DNA of 64,000 nt from Paenibacillus doosanensis (GTDB lineage Bacteria > Bacillota > Bacilli > Paenibacillales > NBRC-103111): contig NZ_JANYUY010000038.1 of the NCBI RefSeq assembly GCF_025060755.1, positions 1-64,000 of the forward strand, in the 5' to 3' direction. Below are positions 9,243-18,300 of this stretch, in pieces (the first letter of the stretch is position 1; every line of letters starts with the position of its first letter). The translations under genes were made by a program, and so were the position numbers. Under the pieces are notes generated by a model, which saw only the letters and a list, made by a program, of their open reading frames with translations, had not been told where the DNA came from and made no database searches.

Positions 9243-10385
9243 ATGCAATCAACAGCAACGCCGACAACTTTTTCGAGAACAAACCCGTTTCATGCGAAAG
9301 TTCTCAAAAACGTGAATTTGAATGGAGCGGGCTCCAATAAAGAAACGAGACATCTTGAGCTATCGCTGCAAGGCTCCGGCCTTTCTTTCGTGCCGGGCGA
9401 TTGCCTGGGCATTGTTCCGGAAAACGATCCGGAGCTGGTAGCCGCCATTTTGGAAGAAATGAAATGGGACCCTGAATTGCCTGTTCCCGTTTCCAAGCAA
9501 GGAGATACGCTTCCGCTGAAGGAAGCTTTGGCAAAGCATTTTGAAATTACTTTGCTCACGAAAAAATTGGCTCAGCAAGCGGCGGCCATGACCGACAACG
9601 AACAATTGCAGCAGCTTGTATCGGGCGACAATATAAAGGAATATGTAGAAGGCCGCGATTTGCTTGATTTGCTGAGAGATTTCGGTCCGTGGAAGGCTTC
9701 CGCCCAAGATATGGTGGCCATTTTGAGAAAAATGCCGCCGCGGCTGTACTCCATTGCAAGCAGCTTTGCCGCTCATCCCGATGAGGTGCATCTGACGATC
9801 GGCGCCGTGCGTTATACGACTCACGGACGGGAGCGCAAAGGGGTTTGTTCCGTATTGTGCGCGGAGCGTCTTCACGAAGGCGATTTGCTTCCGGTCTTTA
9901 TCCAAACCAACAAGCACTTTAACCTGCCGGAATCCAAGGACAAAGATATCATTATGGTCGGCCCGGGAACGGGGATTGCTCCGTTCCGTTCCTTTATCGA
10001 GGAACGCGCGGTGAGCAAGGCGGCAGGCAGAGCGTGGCTGTTCTTCGGCGACCAGCATGCGGCTACGGACTTCCTGTACCAAAACGAGCTGGAAGGCTAT
10101 CAAAAAGACGGAGTGCTGACCAAAATCGATGCTGCGTTCTCTCGGGATTCGGAGCAGAAAGTATACGTTCAGCATAAAATGCTGGAGAACGGCAAAGAAT
10201 TGTTTGCATGGCTGCAAAACGGGGCTTACTTCTACGTTTGCGGCGATAAGCAGTATATGGCGAAGGACGTTCACGAGGCGCTGCTCAGCGTGATTGAACA
10301 AGAAGGCGCAATGACGCGCGATGCGGCGGAGGCTTATTTGAAAGACATGCAGGAACAGGGCCGCTACCAACGCGACGTATATTAA
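9243..10385 (+). CDS. CysJ-like FAD/NADPH reductase without flavodoxin domain
   Basis: A 380-aa protein matching the C-terminal two thirds of sulfite reductase flavoprotein alpha (CysJ, about 600 aa). It has the FAD-binding domain with PRLYSIAS near residue 165, and the NADPH-binding domain with GPGTGIAPFRSF near 239. The aromatic C-terminus (RDVY) is typical of the CysJ/P450-reductase family. The N-terminal FMN flavodoxin domain is absent, and a GAGGTGAA ribosome site fixes the start, so this is a genuine short form. It probably transfers electrons from NADPH through FAD to a separate partner. No CysI is seen nearby. Confidence 0.85.
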   Translation: MQSTATPTTFSRTNPFHAKVLKNVNLNGAGSNKETRHLELSLQGSGLSFVPGDCLGIVPENDPELVAAILEEMKWDPELPVPVSKQGDTLPLKEALAKHFEITLLTKKLAQQAAAMTDNEQLQQLVSGDNIKEYVEGRDLLDLLRDFGPWKASAQDMVAILRKMPPRLYSIASSFAAHPDEVHLTIGAVRYTTHGRERKGVCSVLCAERLHEGDLLPVFIQTNKHFNLPESKDKDIIMVGPGTGIAPFRSFIEERAVSKAAGRAWLFFGDQHAATDFLYQNELEGYQKDGVLTKIDAAFSRDSEQKVYVQHKMLENGKELFAWLQNGAYFYVCGDKQYMAKDVHEALLSVIEQEGAMTRDAAEAYLKDMQEQGRYQRDVY

Positions 10386-10407
10386 TCGAAGGAAGACTTT
10401 ATACAAG

Positions 10408-10457
10408 AAGAGCAATCTTATACCGCAATTTGCGGTCATAAGGTCGCTCTTTTTTTG
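10408..10457 (+). terminator. Intrinsic terminator after the CysJ-like gene
   Basis: A long hairpin (AAGAGC...GCTCTT, with inner stem ACCGCAA/TTGCGGT) ends in a run of seven or more T. Confidence 0.85.
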
Positions 10458-10592
10458 TCGTATACCGCCGGCTTTCTTATTGCTTGGGAAATAAATGCTA
10501 ATCCAACACCGGCGTATAGCTTGAGGGTGCTGCTAGCGGCCCGGGCCGACTCGGGCGGGCGCAATCCAAGGCGGCTGCCCTATAAAACTGTT

Positions 10593-10622
10593 TTGAAAGC
10601 GCACTCAAAATGATAATATAAA
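10593..10622 (+). promoter_or_regulatory. Possible sigma-A promoter of the AraC-type regulator
   Basis: TTGAAA (10593-10598), an 18-base spacer, then TATAAA (10617-10622), upstream of the membrane regulator. The rest of the roughly 400-base gap shows only the preceding terminator and an AT-rich palindrome. Confidence 0.35.
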
Positions 10623-10740
10623 CGTAGGCGATAATATTCGTCCTTATGCGTTCTCTCACTTGATGGAGGTTGATCTCATTACCCCCGCAACAATTCTCGT
10701 ATTTCCGGCATCCGATCTATGATATATTAATCCTATCGGG

Positions 10741-10755
10741 TTTATATGATATAAA
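10741..10755. promoter_or_regulatory. AT-rich palindrome before the AraC-type regulator
   Basis: TTTATATGATATAAA is a 15-base palindrome about one centre base, 30 bases before the start codon. It could be an operator or simply part of a promoter. Confidence 0.3.
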
Positions 10756-10784
10756 ACATCAGATCCTTTTACGGGGGGATTCCC

Positions 10785-13160
10785 ATGATCAGCTTGATTC
10801 AATCGGCCTTTTCCAATTTTAAGTTTCGCAGTCTGTTCTTCCGCATCTTGTTTATTCAAATTGTGCTGGTGGCGATGACTGCGGCGGTCGTCGGCTTTCT
10901 CGGCGAACGGTACAGCCAGAACGTCGTCCGGGACGAAGTGACGCGCTCCAGTATGCAGGTGCTGGAGCAGACCAGGCGTCTGATGGACGTTCTGCTGAAC
11001 GAGGTGGATCAAATTACGATCCGGCTTGCCCAGAATATGGCCTTCTCCAGAGCTTTGGAAGCCGGGCTGGAAGGGCCGGCGAAGCCGGATACGGATACGA
11101 TCCATGATATGATGCTGGAATCGTATATTTCCTCGCCTTATATCGAGTCCATCTCCGTATATTATGCGCGCAGCGGGCTAATGCAATCGGCTCTTACCGG
11201 CTTGACGAAAGTAGCGGACAGCGACGATCCGGAGTGGTTTCCGCTGTACGCGTCGATGCACCGGACGGAGGGCCGCTGGTTCGTGCGCCCTTATTCCAAG
11301 ACCAGAGCGTCCCAGCTTAACGAAACGCAGGTCACCTTAATCCGGACAACCCCCTGGGTAGGCACTCCGATCAACGGGGCTGTCATCGTTAATCTGAACC
11401 AGCAGGCATTGTTTCAGAGCCCGTCGATTCATCTGATTCGGCCGGGGGAAGAAATCTGGATGGTCAGCCCGGACGCTTCGCTCGCTTACAACATAACGAC
11501 GGGGGCGGTCGTGAGCGATAAGGAATTCGCCGTCGTCGGCGAACATTTGACGGACCGGACGACGGCGTTCACTTCCCATTTTCGCAACGCCGATTATTCG
11601 TTTACGGCTCTGACCTCGCCTTATAGCGGCTGGAAGTACGTCAACCTGATTCCGACGGTTTCCTTGTATAAAAGCGGCAAAGCGATCCAATCGTTCATGC
11701 TCATTCTGATGGTGTTCAGTATCGGGATCGCGGGAGTATTCGCCTTTTTCATTTCCTTGAAAATTTACAGTCCGATCTATTCGCTCGTTCAATTGGTAAA
11801 CAACAAGAAGGAAGAGAGAAGGGATCAGCCGCCGGACGGGGAGAAGAGCGAAGTGACCATGCTGTTTGACGCCTTTCATTCCTTAAAAGAAAAAGGAAGC
11901 GAGCTGGAGGTTCAGCTCCGGGACAACTGGCCGGTGCTGCAGCAGAGCTTTCTGCAGCAGCTGATCCAAGAGCAGCCGCTGGATGCGGAGGAACGGCTGG
12001 CCAAGTTCGCCTACTACCGTCTGCCGGTGACGCGCCACGGATTTTTCGTCTGCGTGCTGCGCATCGATAATTACGCCTCCTATGTAAAAAAGTACAGCAG
12101 TCTGGATCAGAGCTCCATCCGCTATTTTATTGCCAAGGCAGGCAGCGAGCTGGCCGGAGGCGCGTTTCGCAGTTACCCGCTGCATACCGAGAGCAGAGAT
12201 ATGATTCTGATCTGCAACCTGGAAGCGGCGATGGAGAGAGAGGACTTCCGGGAACGGGCCGAGGCCGTAGCGGCGAGCATAGTAAGCTCCATCGACAGCT
12301 ATTTGAAGCTGTCGATCAGCGTCGGTGTCGGCGATCTGAAGGAGTCTGCGGCGGATATCGGCATCTCCTATCAGGAGGCGGTGGAGGCGCTGGAGCACCG
12401 GGCATTCAAGGGCGGCGGACTGATCGCGCCGATCTGGATGCAGCAGGCGAGGGGGCCGGCCGACCATCAATTTTTCCGCAAGCTGGGAGAGGCGAAGCGG
12501 GAGCTTCTGCTACATTTGCGTTCGGAGCAGCCGGACCGGCTGGAAGAGGCGCTGGATCGTCTCTACGAGCTTGCTTTGCAAGCCGAGGGCTTGTCGTTCC
12601 CGCTGCTGCGGCACTCTCTGTTTCAACTCGTCGTGGACGTATTCCAGCGCGCTTCCGAGCTGGGGCTGGAGCCGTCTCGGACCGATATGGAGCTATCCGG
12701 GCTCCATGAGCAGATGCAATGGCTCGAAACGGTCGAGCAGGCGGTGCGGTTCGTTCAGGATTATGTCGGAGCGGTCCACCGGCAGCTGTACTCGAGCCGG
12801 ACGGAGGAGCCGCCTTCGGTAGCCAGACAAATATTGGATTATATTCAGCTTAATTTCGATAAGGACATCTCGCTCGGCGGCATCGCCGATCAGCTCAAGC
12901 TGGACCCTTCGTATGTGAGCCGGCTGTTCCGGCAGGAGATCAGCATGACGTTTACCGATTATGTGCTCATGCTCCGCTTGGCCAAAGCGAAGGAGCTGTT
13001 GCAGCACAGCAAGCTGGCGATCAAGGAAATCGGCGCGTTGGTAGGCTACGCGAATCAGCGGAGCTTCAACCGGATATTTAAAAAATACGAAGGGGTGACG
13101 CCCGGCGAATACCGCGATATCCATGCCCCGAGCAAGCTGGCGGGCGATCAGATTTACTGA
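10785..13160 (+). CDS. Membrane-anchored AraC-family regulator
   Basis: A 791-aa one-component sensor-regulator. A transmembrane segment lies near residues 15-38, an extracellular sensing region follows to about 300, and a second transmembrane segment lies at about 305-330. A cytoplasmic section (about 400-560) resembles the degenerate GGDEF-like domain often seen in these proteins. A C-terminal AraC helix-turn-helix pair lies at about 685-780 (RLAKAKELLQHS, then GYANQRSFNRIFKKYEGVTPGEYR). This architecture is typical of Paenibacillus regulators next to glycan transporters. It lies directly upstream of, and probably controls, the ABC/sulfatase operon; the signal is probably a sugar. The ATG follows GGGGGGA. 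Confidence 0.88.
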   Translation: MISLIQSAFSNFKFRSLFFRILFIQIVLVAMTAAVVGFLGERYSQNVVRDEVTRSSMQVLEQTRRLMDVLLNEVDQITIRLAQNMAFSRALEAGLEGPAKPDTDTIHDMMLESYISSPYIESISVYYARSGLMQSALTGLTKVADSDDPEWFPLYASMHRTEGRWFVRPYSKTRASQLNETQVTLIRTTPWVGTPINGAVIVNLNQQALFQSPSIHLIRPGEEIWMVSPDASLAYNITTGAVVSDKEFAVVGEHLTDRTTAFTSHFRNADYSFTALTSPYSGWKYVNLIPTVSLYKSGKAIQSFMLILMVFSIGIAGVFAFFISLKIYSPIYSLVQLVNNKKEERRDQPPDGEKSEVTMLFDAFHSLKEKGSELEVQLRDNWPVLQQSFLQQLIQEQPLDAEERLAKFAYYRLPVTRHGFFVCVLRIDNYASYVKKYSSLDQSSIRYFIAKAGSELAGGAFRSYPLHTESRDMILICNLEAAMEREDFRERAEAVAASIVSSIDSYLKLSISVGVGDLKESAADIGISYQEAVEALEHRAFKGGGLIAPIWMQQARGPADHQFFRKLGEAKRELLLHLRSEQPDRLEEALDRLYELALQAEGLSFPLLRHSLFQLVVDVFQRASELGLEPSRTDMELSGLHEQMQWLETVEQAVRFVQDYVGAVHRQLYSSRTEEPPSVARQILDYIQLNFDKDISLGGIADQLKLDPSYVSRLFRQEISMTFTDYVLMLRLAKAKELLQHSKLAIKEIGALVGYANQRSFNRIFKKYEGVTPGEYRDIHAPSKLAGDQIY

Positions 13161-13366
13161 TTAACGGCGCGCGGTGAACAATGTCATCAAAGGACCATCG
13201 CGCCGGGAAACGAAAATTTCAGCAGAAGTCCCTTAGTTCAACAATGGTCTCTTTACGATGGAAAACGGGTTTTCTATGATGGTCCTGTAACCGAACACCT
13301 AGCACAGACAAAGTGCAGAAAAGCAATGCCATGCGAAACCATCCTATTGTAAGGGGGACACATCTT

Positions 13367-15040
13367 ATGAAGTACAATGCCGGGAAAATCGCCGGAAACA
13401 AAGCCTCGCGCGTCCTGCTGGCGTCGGCCATGCTGCTGGGGATGCTGACGGCGTGCAGCGATCCTGCGCCAGCCGGCCAGGGGCAGCCGAAAGCCGAGAC
13501 CGCTGCGCCAACGTCCGGAGGGATCTATCATTTGGGAGAAACGGTCAATCCCGAACAGGTTACCAACTTCAATCCGTTTCTGGCCACCGGGAACTGGACG
13601 CCGTTCTTCGATTACGTGTTCGATTCGCTCTATTATTTCAATCCGGTTAAGGGTGCGCTGATGCCGCGCTTGGCCGACGGCGAAGGCAAATGGTCGAATG
13701 ACAACAAGACGTATACGGTCAAATTGAATCTGAAGGCGAAATGGCATGACGGCCAGCCGTTCACCGTCGACGACGTGCTGTACTCGTTCCAGACGCTCAA
13801 GAACAATAAGGTGCTCGACCGTTACCAGCTGTGGGGAGATAACCGGCTGAAGGACGTGACAGCCCAGGGCACGGATACGGTTGTGTTTACGATGAATAAT
13901 CAATTCCCGTCGCTGCCGTTTTATTTATCTACCGTCTATATGGTGCCGAAACATCTGTTCGAGAAAGAGAACGCGGCGGAATTTCTGAATAAAACGCCGG
14001 TCGGTACGGGACCTTTCAAATTTAAAAGCATCAATGAAAGCGCCATCGTGCTCGACCGCAATGCCGACTATTTCCTGGGGGCGCCGTCCATCGATCAGCT
14101 GTATGTAAACCGGTTTAACAATTCCTCGACGCTGACGCTGGCTCTGGAAAAAGGCGACGTCCAGGGGACTACGGGAACGGTGGCGATGCCGAGCGTGCCG
14201 AAGCTGCTGGAAAATCCGGTGAACAAGCTGCAAATTTATCCCGGTTTGAGCACGTACTCCGTGATCATGAACAATGAAAAGCCGCTCTTATCCGATCCCG
14301 CGGTGCGTAAAGCGATTCAACTGGCGCTAGATCGCAAGTCGCTGATTGAGAAGGGCGAGTCCAACGGCGTATTCCCGGCCAATCCCGGCTTCTTATCGTC
14401 CGTATTCGGCGATATGACCGACAAGAAGCTGATCGACAGCGCCGCTTACAATTACAATTTGAACGAGGCGGTCAAAGGGCTGGAAGCGGCCGGCTACAAG
14501 AAGAACGCCAAGGGCATTTATGAAAAAGACGGCAAGCCGCTGTCCTTTACCTACCATATGGCGGCGAACGCGCCCGCGCAGAACAAGGAAGGCGCGATGA
14601 TTACCGCCTGGCTGAAAGAGGTCGGCATCGAGACGACGACCAAGCTGGTGACCTGGCCGGAGCTGACCAAGCTTTTGATGGCCGGCGACTACGAGCTGCT
14701 GCAGAACGGCATTACGACGCCTCCCGATCCGCAGGCGCAGCTGGAAATTTTCCACAGCAAAATGACCGCGCCTATCGGGTCGAATACACCGGGGCTCAAC
14801 TACATGCGTTTCCGCGACGCGGATGTGGATAAGTGGCTGGATGAGGCATCCTCGGCCGATTCGGCCAAACGCAAGGAGCTGTACCAGCAAGTTCAGCAGC
14901 GAATCGCGGATAAGGCGCCGATCGCGGTTATGTACAACGTAGGCGGACATATCCCGTACCGGGTGGACCAGTTCACCAATTACGACGAGAACCTTCCCGT
15001 TACCTCCGCCCTGTCGCTTAAGCAGATCAAGAAAAAGTAG
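13367..15040 (+). CDS. ABC substrate-binding lipoprotein, family 5
   Basis: A 557-aa peptide/oligosaccharide-type binding protein (OppA/DppA family, SBP_bac_5). The lipoprotein signal ends in LTAC with Cys at residue 30. Typical family features are the N-terminal TNFNPF region and the KWHDGQPFTVDDVLYSFQ segment near residue 125. The ATG at 13367 is selected by AAGGGGG eight bases upstream. It heads an operon with two permeases, two ATPases and two sulfatases. Family 5 proteins in such settings often bind oligosaccharides rather than peptides, so a sulfated glycan fragment is a reasonable guess. Confidence 0.9.
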   Translation: MKYNAGKIAGNKASRVLLASAMLLGMLTACSDPAPAGQGQPKAETAAPTSGGIYHLGETVNPEQVTNFNPFLATGNWTPFFDYVFDSLYYFNPVKGALMPRLADGEGKWSNDNKTYTVKLNLKAKWHDGQPFTVDDVLYSFQTLKNNKVLDRYQLWGDNRLKDVTAQGTDTVVFTMNNQFPSLPFYLSTVYMVPKHLFEKENAAEFLNKTPVGTGPFKFKSINESAIVLDRNADYFLGAPSIDQLYVNRFNNSSTLTLALEKGDVQGTTGTVAMPSVPKLLENPVNKLQIYPGLSTYSVIMNNEKPLLSDPAVRKAIQLALDRKSLIEKGESNGVFPANPGFLSSVFGDMTDKKLIDSAAYNYNLNEAVKGLEAAGYKKNAKGIYEKDGKPLSFTYHMAANAPAQNKEGAMITAWLKEVGIETTTKLVTWPELTKLLMAGDYELLQNGITTPPDPQAQLEIFHSKMTAPIGSNTPGLNYMRFRDADVDKWLDEASSADSAKRKELYQQVQQRIADKAPIAVMYNVGGHIPYRVDQFTNYDENLPVTSALSLKQIKKK

Positions 15041-15076
15041 CCTAATCCGGCTTGAAGCTGAACAGGAGGTGCTTAT

Positions 15077-16063
15077 GTGCGCTACAATTCCGTGTATTTG
15101 ATTAAAAGGGTCGGCTTTGCTTTTGTTACGCTTTACATGGCGGTCACTTTGAATTTCCTCCTCCCCCGTTTGATGGGGGGGGACCCCGCTACCGCGCTGG
15201 CCTCCGAGAAGGCGCTCGGCTCGCAGGAAGTGGTGAATGCGTTAAAGGCCCAGTTCGGGCTGGACGATCCGAGCATCTTGCATCAATACGGCAGCTATTT
15301 GCTGCAGCTGCTGCACGGCAATCTCGGCGTGTCTTACGTCAATTATCCGTCTCCGGTCGCCGACGTGATGTTGAAGGCGCTGCCGTGGACGCTCGGCACG
15401 GTGCTGATCGCTACGCTGCTGAGCTATTTGGTCGGCTGGCTGATCGGCATTCGGGGCGCCTGGAAGGCCGGGTCGTTTTTCGATAATTCTACGCTGTTTA
15501 CATCGTTTTTCTTAAATTCGGTGCCTTTTTTCTGGATCGCTATCATTTTCATCATGATTTTCTCCTTTTACTTGGGCTGGTTCCCATTGGGGCAGGCGGT
15601 GGACCCTGCCATCGACAGTTTCTCCGCGTGGGGCAAGCTGATGTCGATATTGAAGCATGCGTTTCTGCCGGTATTTACGCTCATCATCGCTTCGCTCGCC
15701 GGCCATATTCTTGTCCTTCGCAACAATTTGATGCGCGTGCTGTCCGAGGATTATATGCTGCTGGCGAAGGCGAAGGGCGTCTCCGTCAGGCGCAGAAAAT
15801 ATATGTACGGAGCGCGAAACGCGCTGCTGCCTTCTTTTACCGGGCTCATGACCTCGCTCGGCCACGTGATCGGCGGAGCGATTACGACGGAAATCGTTTT
15901 CTCCTATCCGGGAGTCGGTCTGGTAACCTTCAACGCCATACTGAATCATGATTACCCGTTAATTCAGGGATCGTTTCTGTTCATCGCGATATCGGTTATC
16001 GTCTGCAACTTGATTGCGGATTTGCTGTACCCGCTGCTCGATCCTCGGGTGGTGCTGAACTAA
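15077..16063 (+). CDS. ABC transporter permease, DppB type
   Basis: First permease subunit of the Dpp/Opp-like importer (328 aa). It has six transmembrane segments, the first at about residues 9-30, and the conserved loop LAKAKGVSVRRRKYMYGARNALLPS near residue 232 that contacts an ATPase. The start is GTG at 15077, placed by AGGAGGTG; an overlapping ATG two bases earlier is in another frame. It lies 36 bases after the binding-protein gene. An unusual repeat-containing gap of about 270 bases separates it from the second permease gene. Confidence 0.9.
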   Translation: MRYNSVYLIKRVGFAFVTLYMAVTLNFLLPRLMGGDPATALASEKALGSQEVVNALKAQFGLDDPSILHQYGSYLLQLLHGNLGVSYVNYPSPVADVMLKALPWTLGTVLIATLLSYLVGWLIGIRGAWKAGSFFDNSTLFTSFFLNSVPFFWIAIIFIMIFSFYLGWFPLGQAVDPAIDSFSAWGKLMSILKHAFLPVFTLIIASLAGHILVLRNNLMRVLSEDYMLLAKAKGVSVRRRKYMYGARNALLPSFTGLMTSLGHVIGGAITTEIVFSYPGVGLVTFNAILNHDYPLIQGSFLFIAISVIVCNLIADLLYPLLDPRVVLN

Positions 16064-16069
16064 AGGGGC

Positions 16070-16250
16070 ATGAAAGTATGGTGAAAAATTCCGCTGCGGC
16101 GCCCATTTGATCTTCCAATCGCTGTTGAAATCGGATTTTTGGATGGTTGTTTTCTTTTTCTATGGAGAAAATCCGTTTTCAAAGGCGACCGCTTACGCTT
16201 TTCCAGATTCAAATGGCCCCTCCGCTCGTTTTTCACCACACTTTTATAAG
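16070..16250 (+). repeat. Interspersed palindromic repeat, copy A
   Basis: One of several related elements in this window. The left arm (GGTGAAAAA...CCGCTGCGG...CATTTGATC) is the imperfect reverse complement of the right arm (GATTCAAATGG...CTCCGCTCG...TTTTTCACCAC). An inner pair (GTTGAAATCGGATT and AATCCGTTTTCAAA) extends the fold, so the whole unit can form one long hairpin. Copies B and C share long stretches, such as CAATCGCTGTTGAAA and CCGTTTTCAAAGGCGA. This copy lies between dppB-like and dppC-like genes in an operon. Confidence 0.85.
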
Positions 16251-16322
16251 TGGCGAACAATCACGCTGCGGCGCCCGTTTGATCTTTCGATCGCTGTTGA
16301 AATCGGATTTTTGGATTGTTTA
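16251..16322 (+). repeat. Interspersed repeat, second left half-copy
   Basis: Immediately after copy A, the left half of the element occurs again (CGCTGCGGCGCCCGTTTGATC...ATCGCTGTTGAAATCGG) and stops just before the AAGGAGG ribosome site of the next gene. It looks like a partial tandem duplication. Confidence 0.8.
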
Positions 16323-16335
16323 TAAGGAGGTATGT

Positions 16336-17199
16336 ATGCTCATGATGCGGCGTATAGCAGAGGCAATAAGTTCTGCATTTCCGGGGGCGAAGGGGAAGAT
16401 CGGGCTCGCCATCTTTATCGTTTTTACCGTGATCGCTTTATTCGGATCGGCGCTTGCGCCCTATCCCGTCAACTATATCGGTTTCGATTCTTGGCTCGCT
16501 CCGTCGCTTGATCATTGGCTTGGAACGGACAGCTACGGGCAGGATGTGCTCAGCCAAATGATTTACGGCACGCGGACCTCGTTCTGGGTAGGCATCATCG
16601 CCGGTTTGATTACGACGGTGATCGGAGTCGCGGTCGGAGTCATTTCCGGCTTCAAAGGAGGCTGGGTGGAGGAATCCCTGATGCGGATCGTCGATCTATT
16701 TCTCATTATTCCTACGTTGGCGCTGATGATTATTCTCGCTTCCTTTCTGCCTTCGATGGGAGTCGGCAGCACGATTCTGATCATCGGCTGTCTGAGCTGG
16801 CTCTACATGGCCAGAAGCATCCGCAGCCAGACGATGTCCGAGCGGCAGAGCGGCTATGTCGAGGCGGCGCGTATGGTGGGGATGAAGGATACGGAAATTA
16901 TGTTCCGGGAAATTTTGCCGAACATCGTGCCGGTCATCCTCGCCAATCAGGTGCTCGTCACCACGCAGGCCGTGCTGGCGGAAGCGGGGCTGAGCTTTCT
17001 CGGTCTGGGCGATCCGACCAATGTCAGCTGGGGGACGATTCTGGCTTTGGCCAATGCGAATAATGCGGTCATGTTCCACGCTTGGTGGTGGATACTGCCG
17101 CCCGGTTTGGCTATCGCCTTCTTGTGCTTCGGCTTTATTCTGATCGGCAACGGCATTCTGGAGAAATACCGGGCGAACCGCGGCAATGCGGCCCTGTAG
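16336..17199 (+). CDS. ABC transporter permease, DppC type
   Basis: Second permease subunit (287 aa), with six transmembrane helices. It carries the DppC/OppC features LGTDSYGQDVLSQMIYGTRTS near residue 58 and the EAA-like loop YVEAARMVGMKDTEIMFREILPN near 175. The ATG at 16336 is chosen because AAGGAGG ends six bases before it; in-frame ATGs at 16342 and 16345 are alternatives. The open frame extends upstream through the repeat element, but those codons are repeat sequence, not gene. It pairs with the DppB-type protein. Confidence 0.9.
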   Translation: MLMMRRIAEAISSAFPGAKGKIGLAIFIVFTVIALFGSALAPYPVNYIGFDSWLAPSLDHWLGTDSYGQDVLSQMIYGTRTSFWVGIIAGLITTVIGVAVGVISGFKGGWVEESLMRIVDLFLIIPTLALMIILASFLPSMGVGSTILIIGCLSWLYMARSIRSQTMSERQSGYVEAARMVGMKDTEIMFREILPNIVPVILANQVLVTTQAVLAEAGLSFLGLGDPTNVSWGTILALANANNAVMFHAWWWILPPGLAIAFLCFGFILIGNGILEKYRANRGNAAL

Positions 17200-17298
17200 A
17201 GGGACGCAAGCGGATTGCGGCCTGACGATGGAAGCGGCGGCGCAGGGAGATTGGGCCGGCGTTTCCGCCATAGCAAGGGGGATAAGGAGGGAGACCCA

Positions 17299-18300
17299 TT
17301 GACAGATCTGCTTGAAGTACAGGAGCTTTGCATAGAGTACGCCTCCCCGAGAGGCGTCGTGAGGGCTGCCGACCGCGTCAGCTTTACGATCGGAAAGGGA
17401 GAAATCTTCGGGCTTGCCGGAGAATCCGGCTGCGGCAAGTCGACGACCGCCTTCGGCATTTGCCGTTTGCTCAGGCATCCGGCCAAGGTGACGGGCGGCA
17501 GCGTCAAGCTGGACGGCACGGAGCTCACGTCGCTGACCGACGAGCAGTTCGACCGTCTGCGCTGGTCGAAGATGTCCATCGTGCTGCAGAGCGCGATGAA
17601 CAACCTGAATCCGGTGCTGCGTATCCGCGACCAGTTGATCGATGCGATTGTCGCCCATGAGCCGTCGGCGCAAGCGGAGGCGGGGCAGCGGGCGGCCGCC
17701 TTGATGAAGCTGGTCGACCTGCCCGCTGACAGGCTGGACAGCTATCCGCACGAATTGTCGGGCGGCATGCGGCAGCGGGTCGTCATTGCCATGGCGATGG
17801 CTCTCAAGCCGAGTCTGGTCATTATGGACGAACCGACCACCGCACTGGACGTCGTCGTACAAAACGGGATTATCCGTAAAATATTGGAGCTGCAGCGGAC
17901 GTTCGGCTTCTCCGTGCTGTTCATTACTCACGATCTGCCGCTGATGCTGGAGATGTGCGACCGGATCGGCATTATGTACGCGGGCCGCTTGGTGGAGGTG
18001 GCGTCGCGGGATCAGCTGCTGAAGGAGCCGAGGCATCCGTATACCAGGGGTCTGCTCAATTCCTTCCCGTCGCTATCCGGCCCGAGAACGAGGCTGACGG
18101 GCATTCCGGGCAGCCCGCCCGATCTGATCCGTCCGCCCGCCGGCTGTAAATTCGAGCCGCGCTGCGCGCATGCGCTGCCTCAATGCCGGAGCAGAGAGCC
18201 GATGATGCAAGCCGATGCGCAAGGGCAGATCGCCTGCTATTTATATTCGAAGGAGGGGGTATACGATGAAGTCTCTGCTTCAAGTGAGCGATCTCGGTAA
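17299..18300 (+). CDS. ABC transporter ATPase, DppD type
   Basis: A 333-aa ATP-binding subunit. It has Walker A GESGCGKST near residue 41, signature LSGGMRQR near 153, Walker B LVIMDEPTTALD near 173, and the C-terminal oligopeptide-ABC extension with the Cys-containing GCKFEPRC segment. The likely start is TTG at 17299, which follows AAGGAGGGAG. An upstream in-frame region is open but has no good ribosome site. Its end overlaps the next ATPase by 35 bases, indicating translational coupling. Confidence 0.9.
   Translation: MTDLLEVQELCIEYASPRGVVRAADRVSFTIGKGEIFGLAGESGCGKSTTAFGICRLLRHPAKVTGGSVKLDGTELTSLTDEQFDRLRWSKMSIVLQSAMNNLNPVLRIRDQLIDAIVAHEPSAQAEAGQRAAALMKLVDLPADRLDSYPHELSGGMRQRVVIAMAMALKPSLVIMDEPTTALDVVVQNGIIRKILELQRTFGFSVLFITHDLPLMLEMCDRIGIMYAGRLVEVASRDQLLKEPRHPYTRGLLNSFPSLSGPRTRLTGIPGSPPDLIRPPAGCKFEPRCAHALPQCRSREPMMQADAQGQIACYLYSKEGVYDEVSASSERSR

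Noticed and set aside
13161-13366. Riboswitch or T-box leader before the family 5 binding protein
   Set aside because: Some short inverted repeats are present, but no conserved riboswitch core was recognised.
16696-18036. 446-codon minus-strand frame opposite the DppC and DppD genes
   Set aside because: Spans two clear ABC genes and the gap between them; low-complexity Arg/Gln/His-rich product typical of shadow frames.
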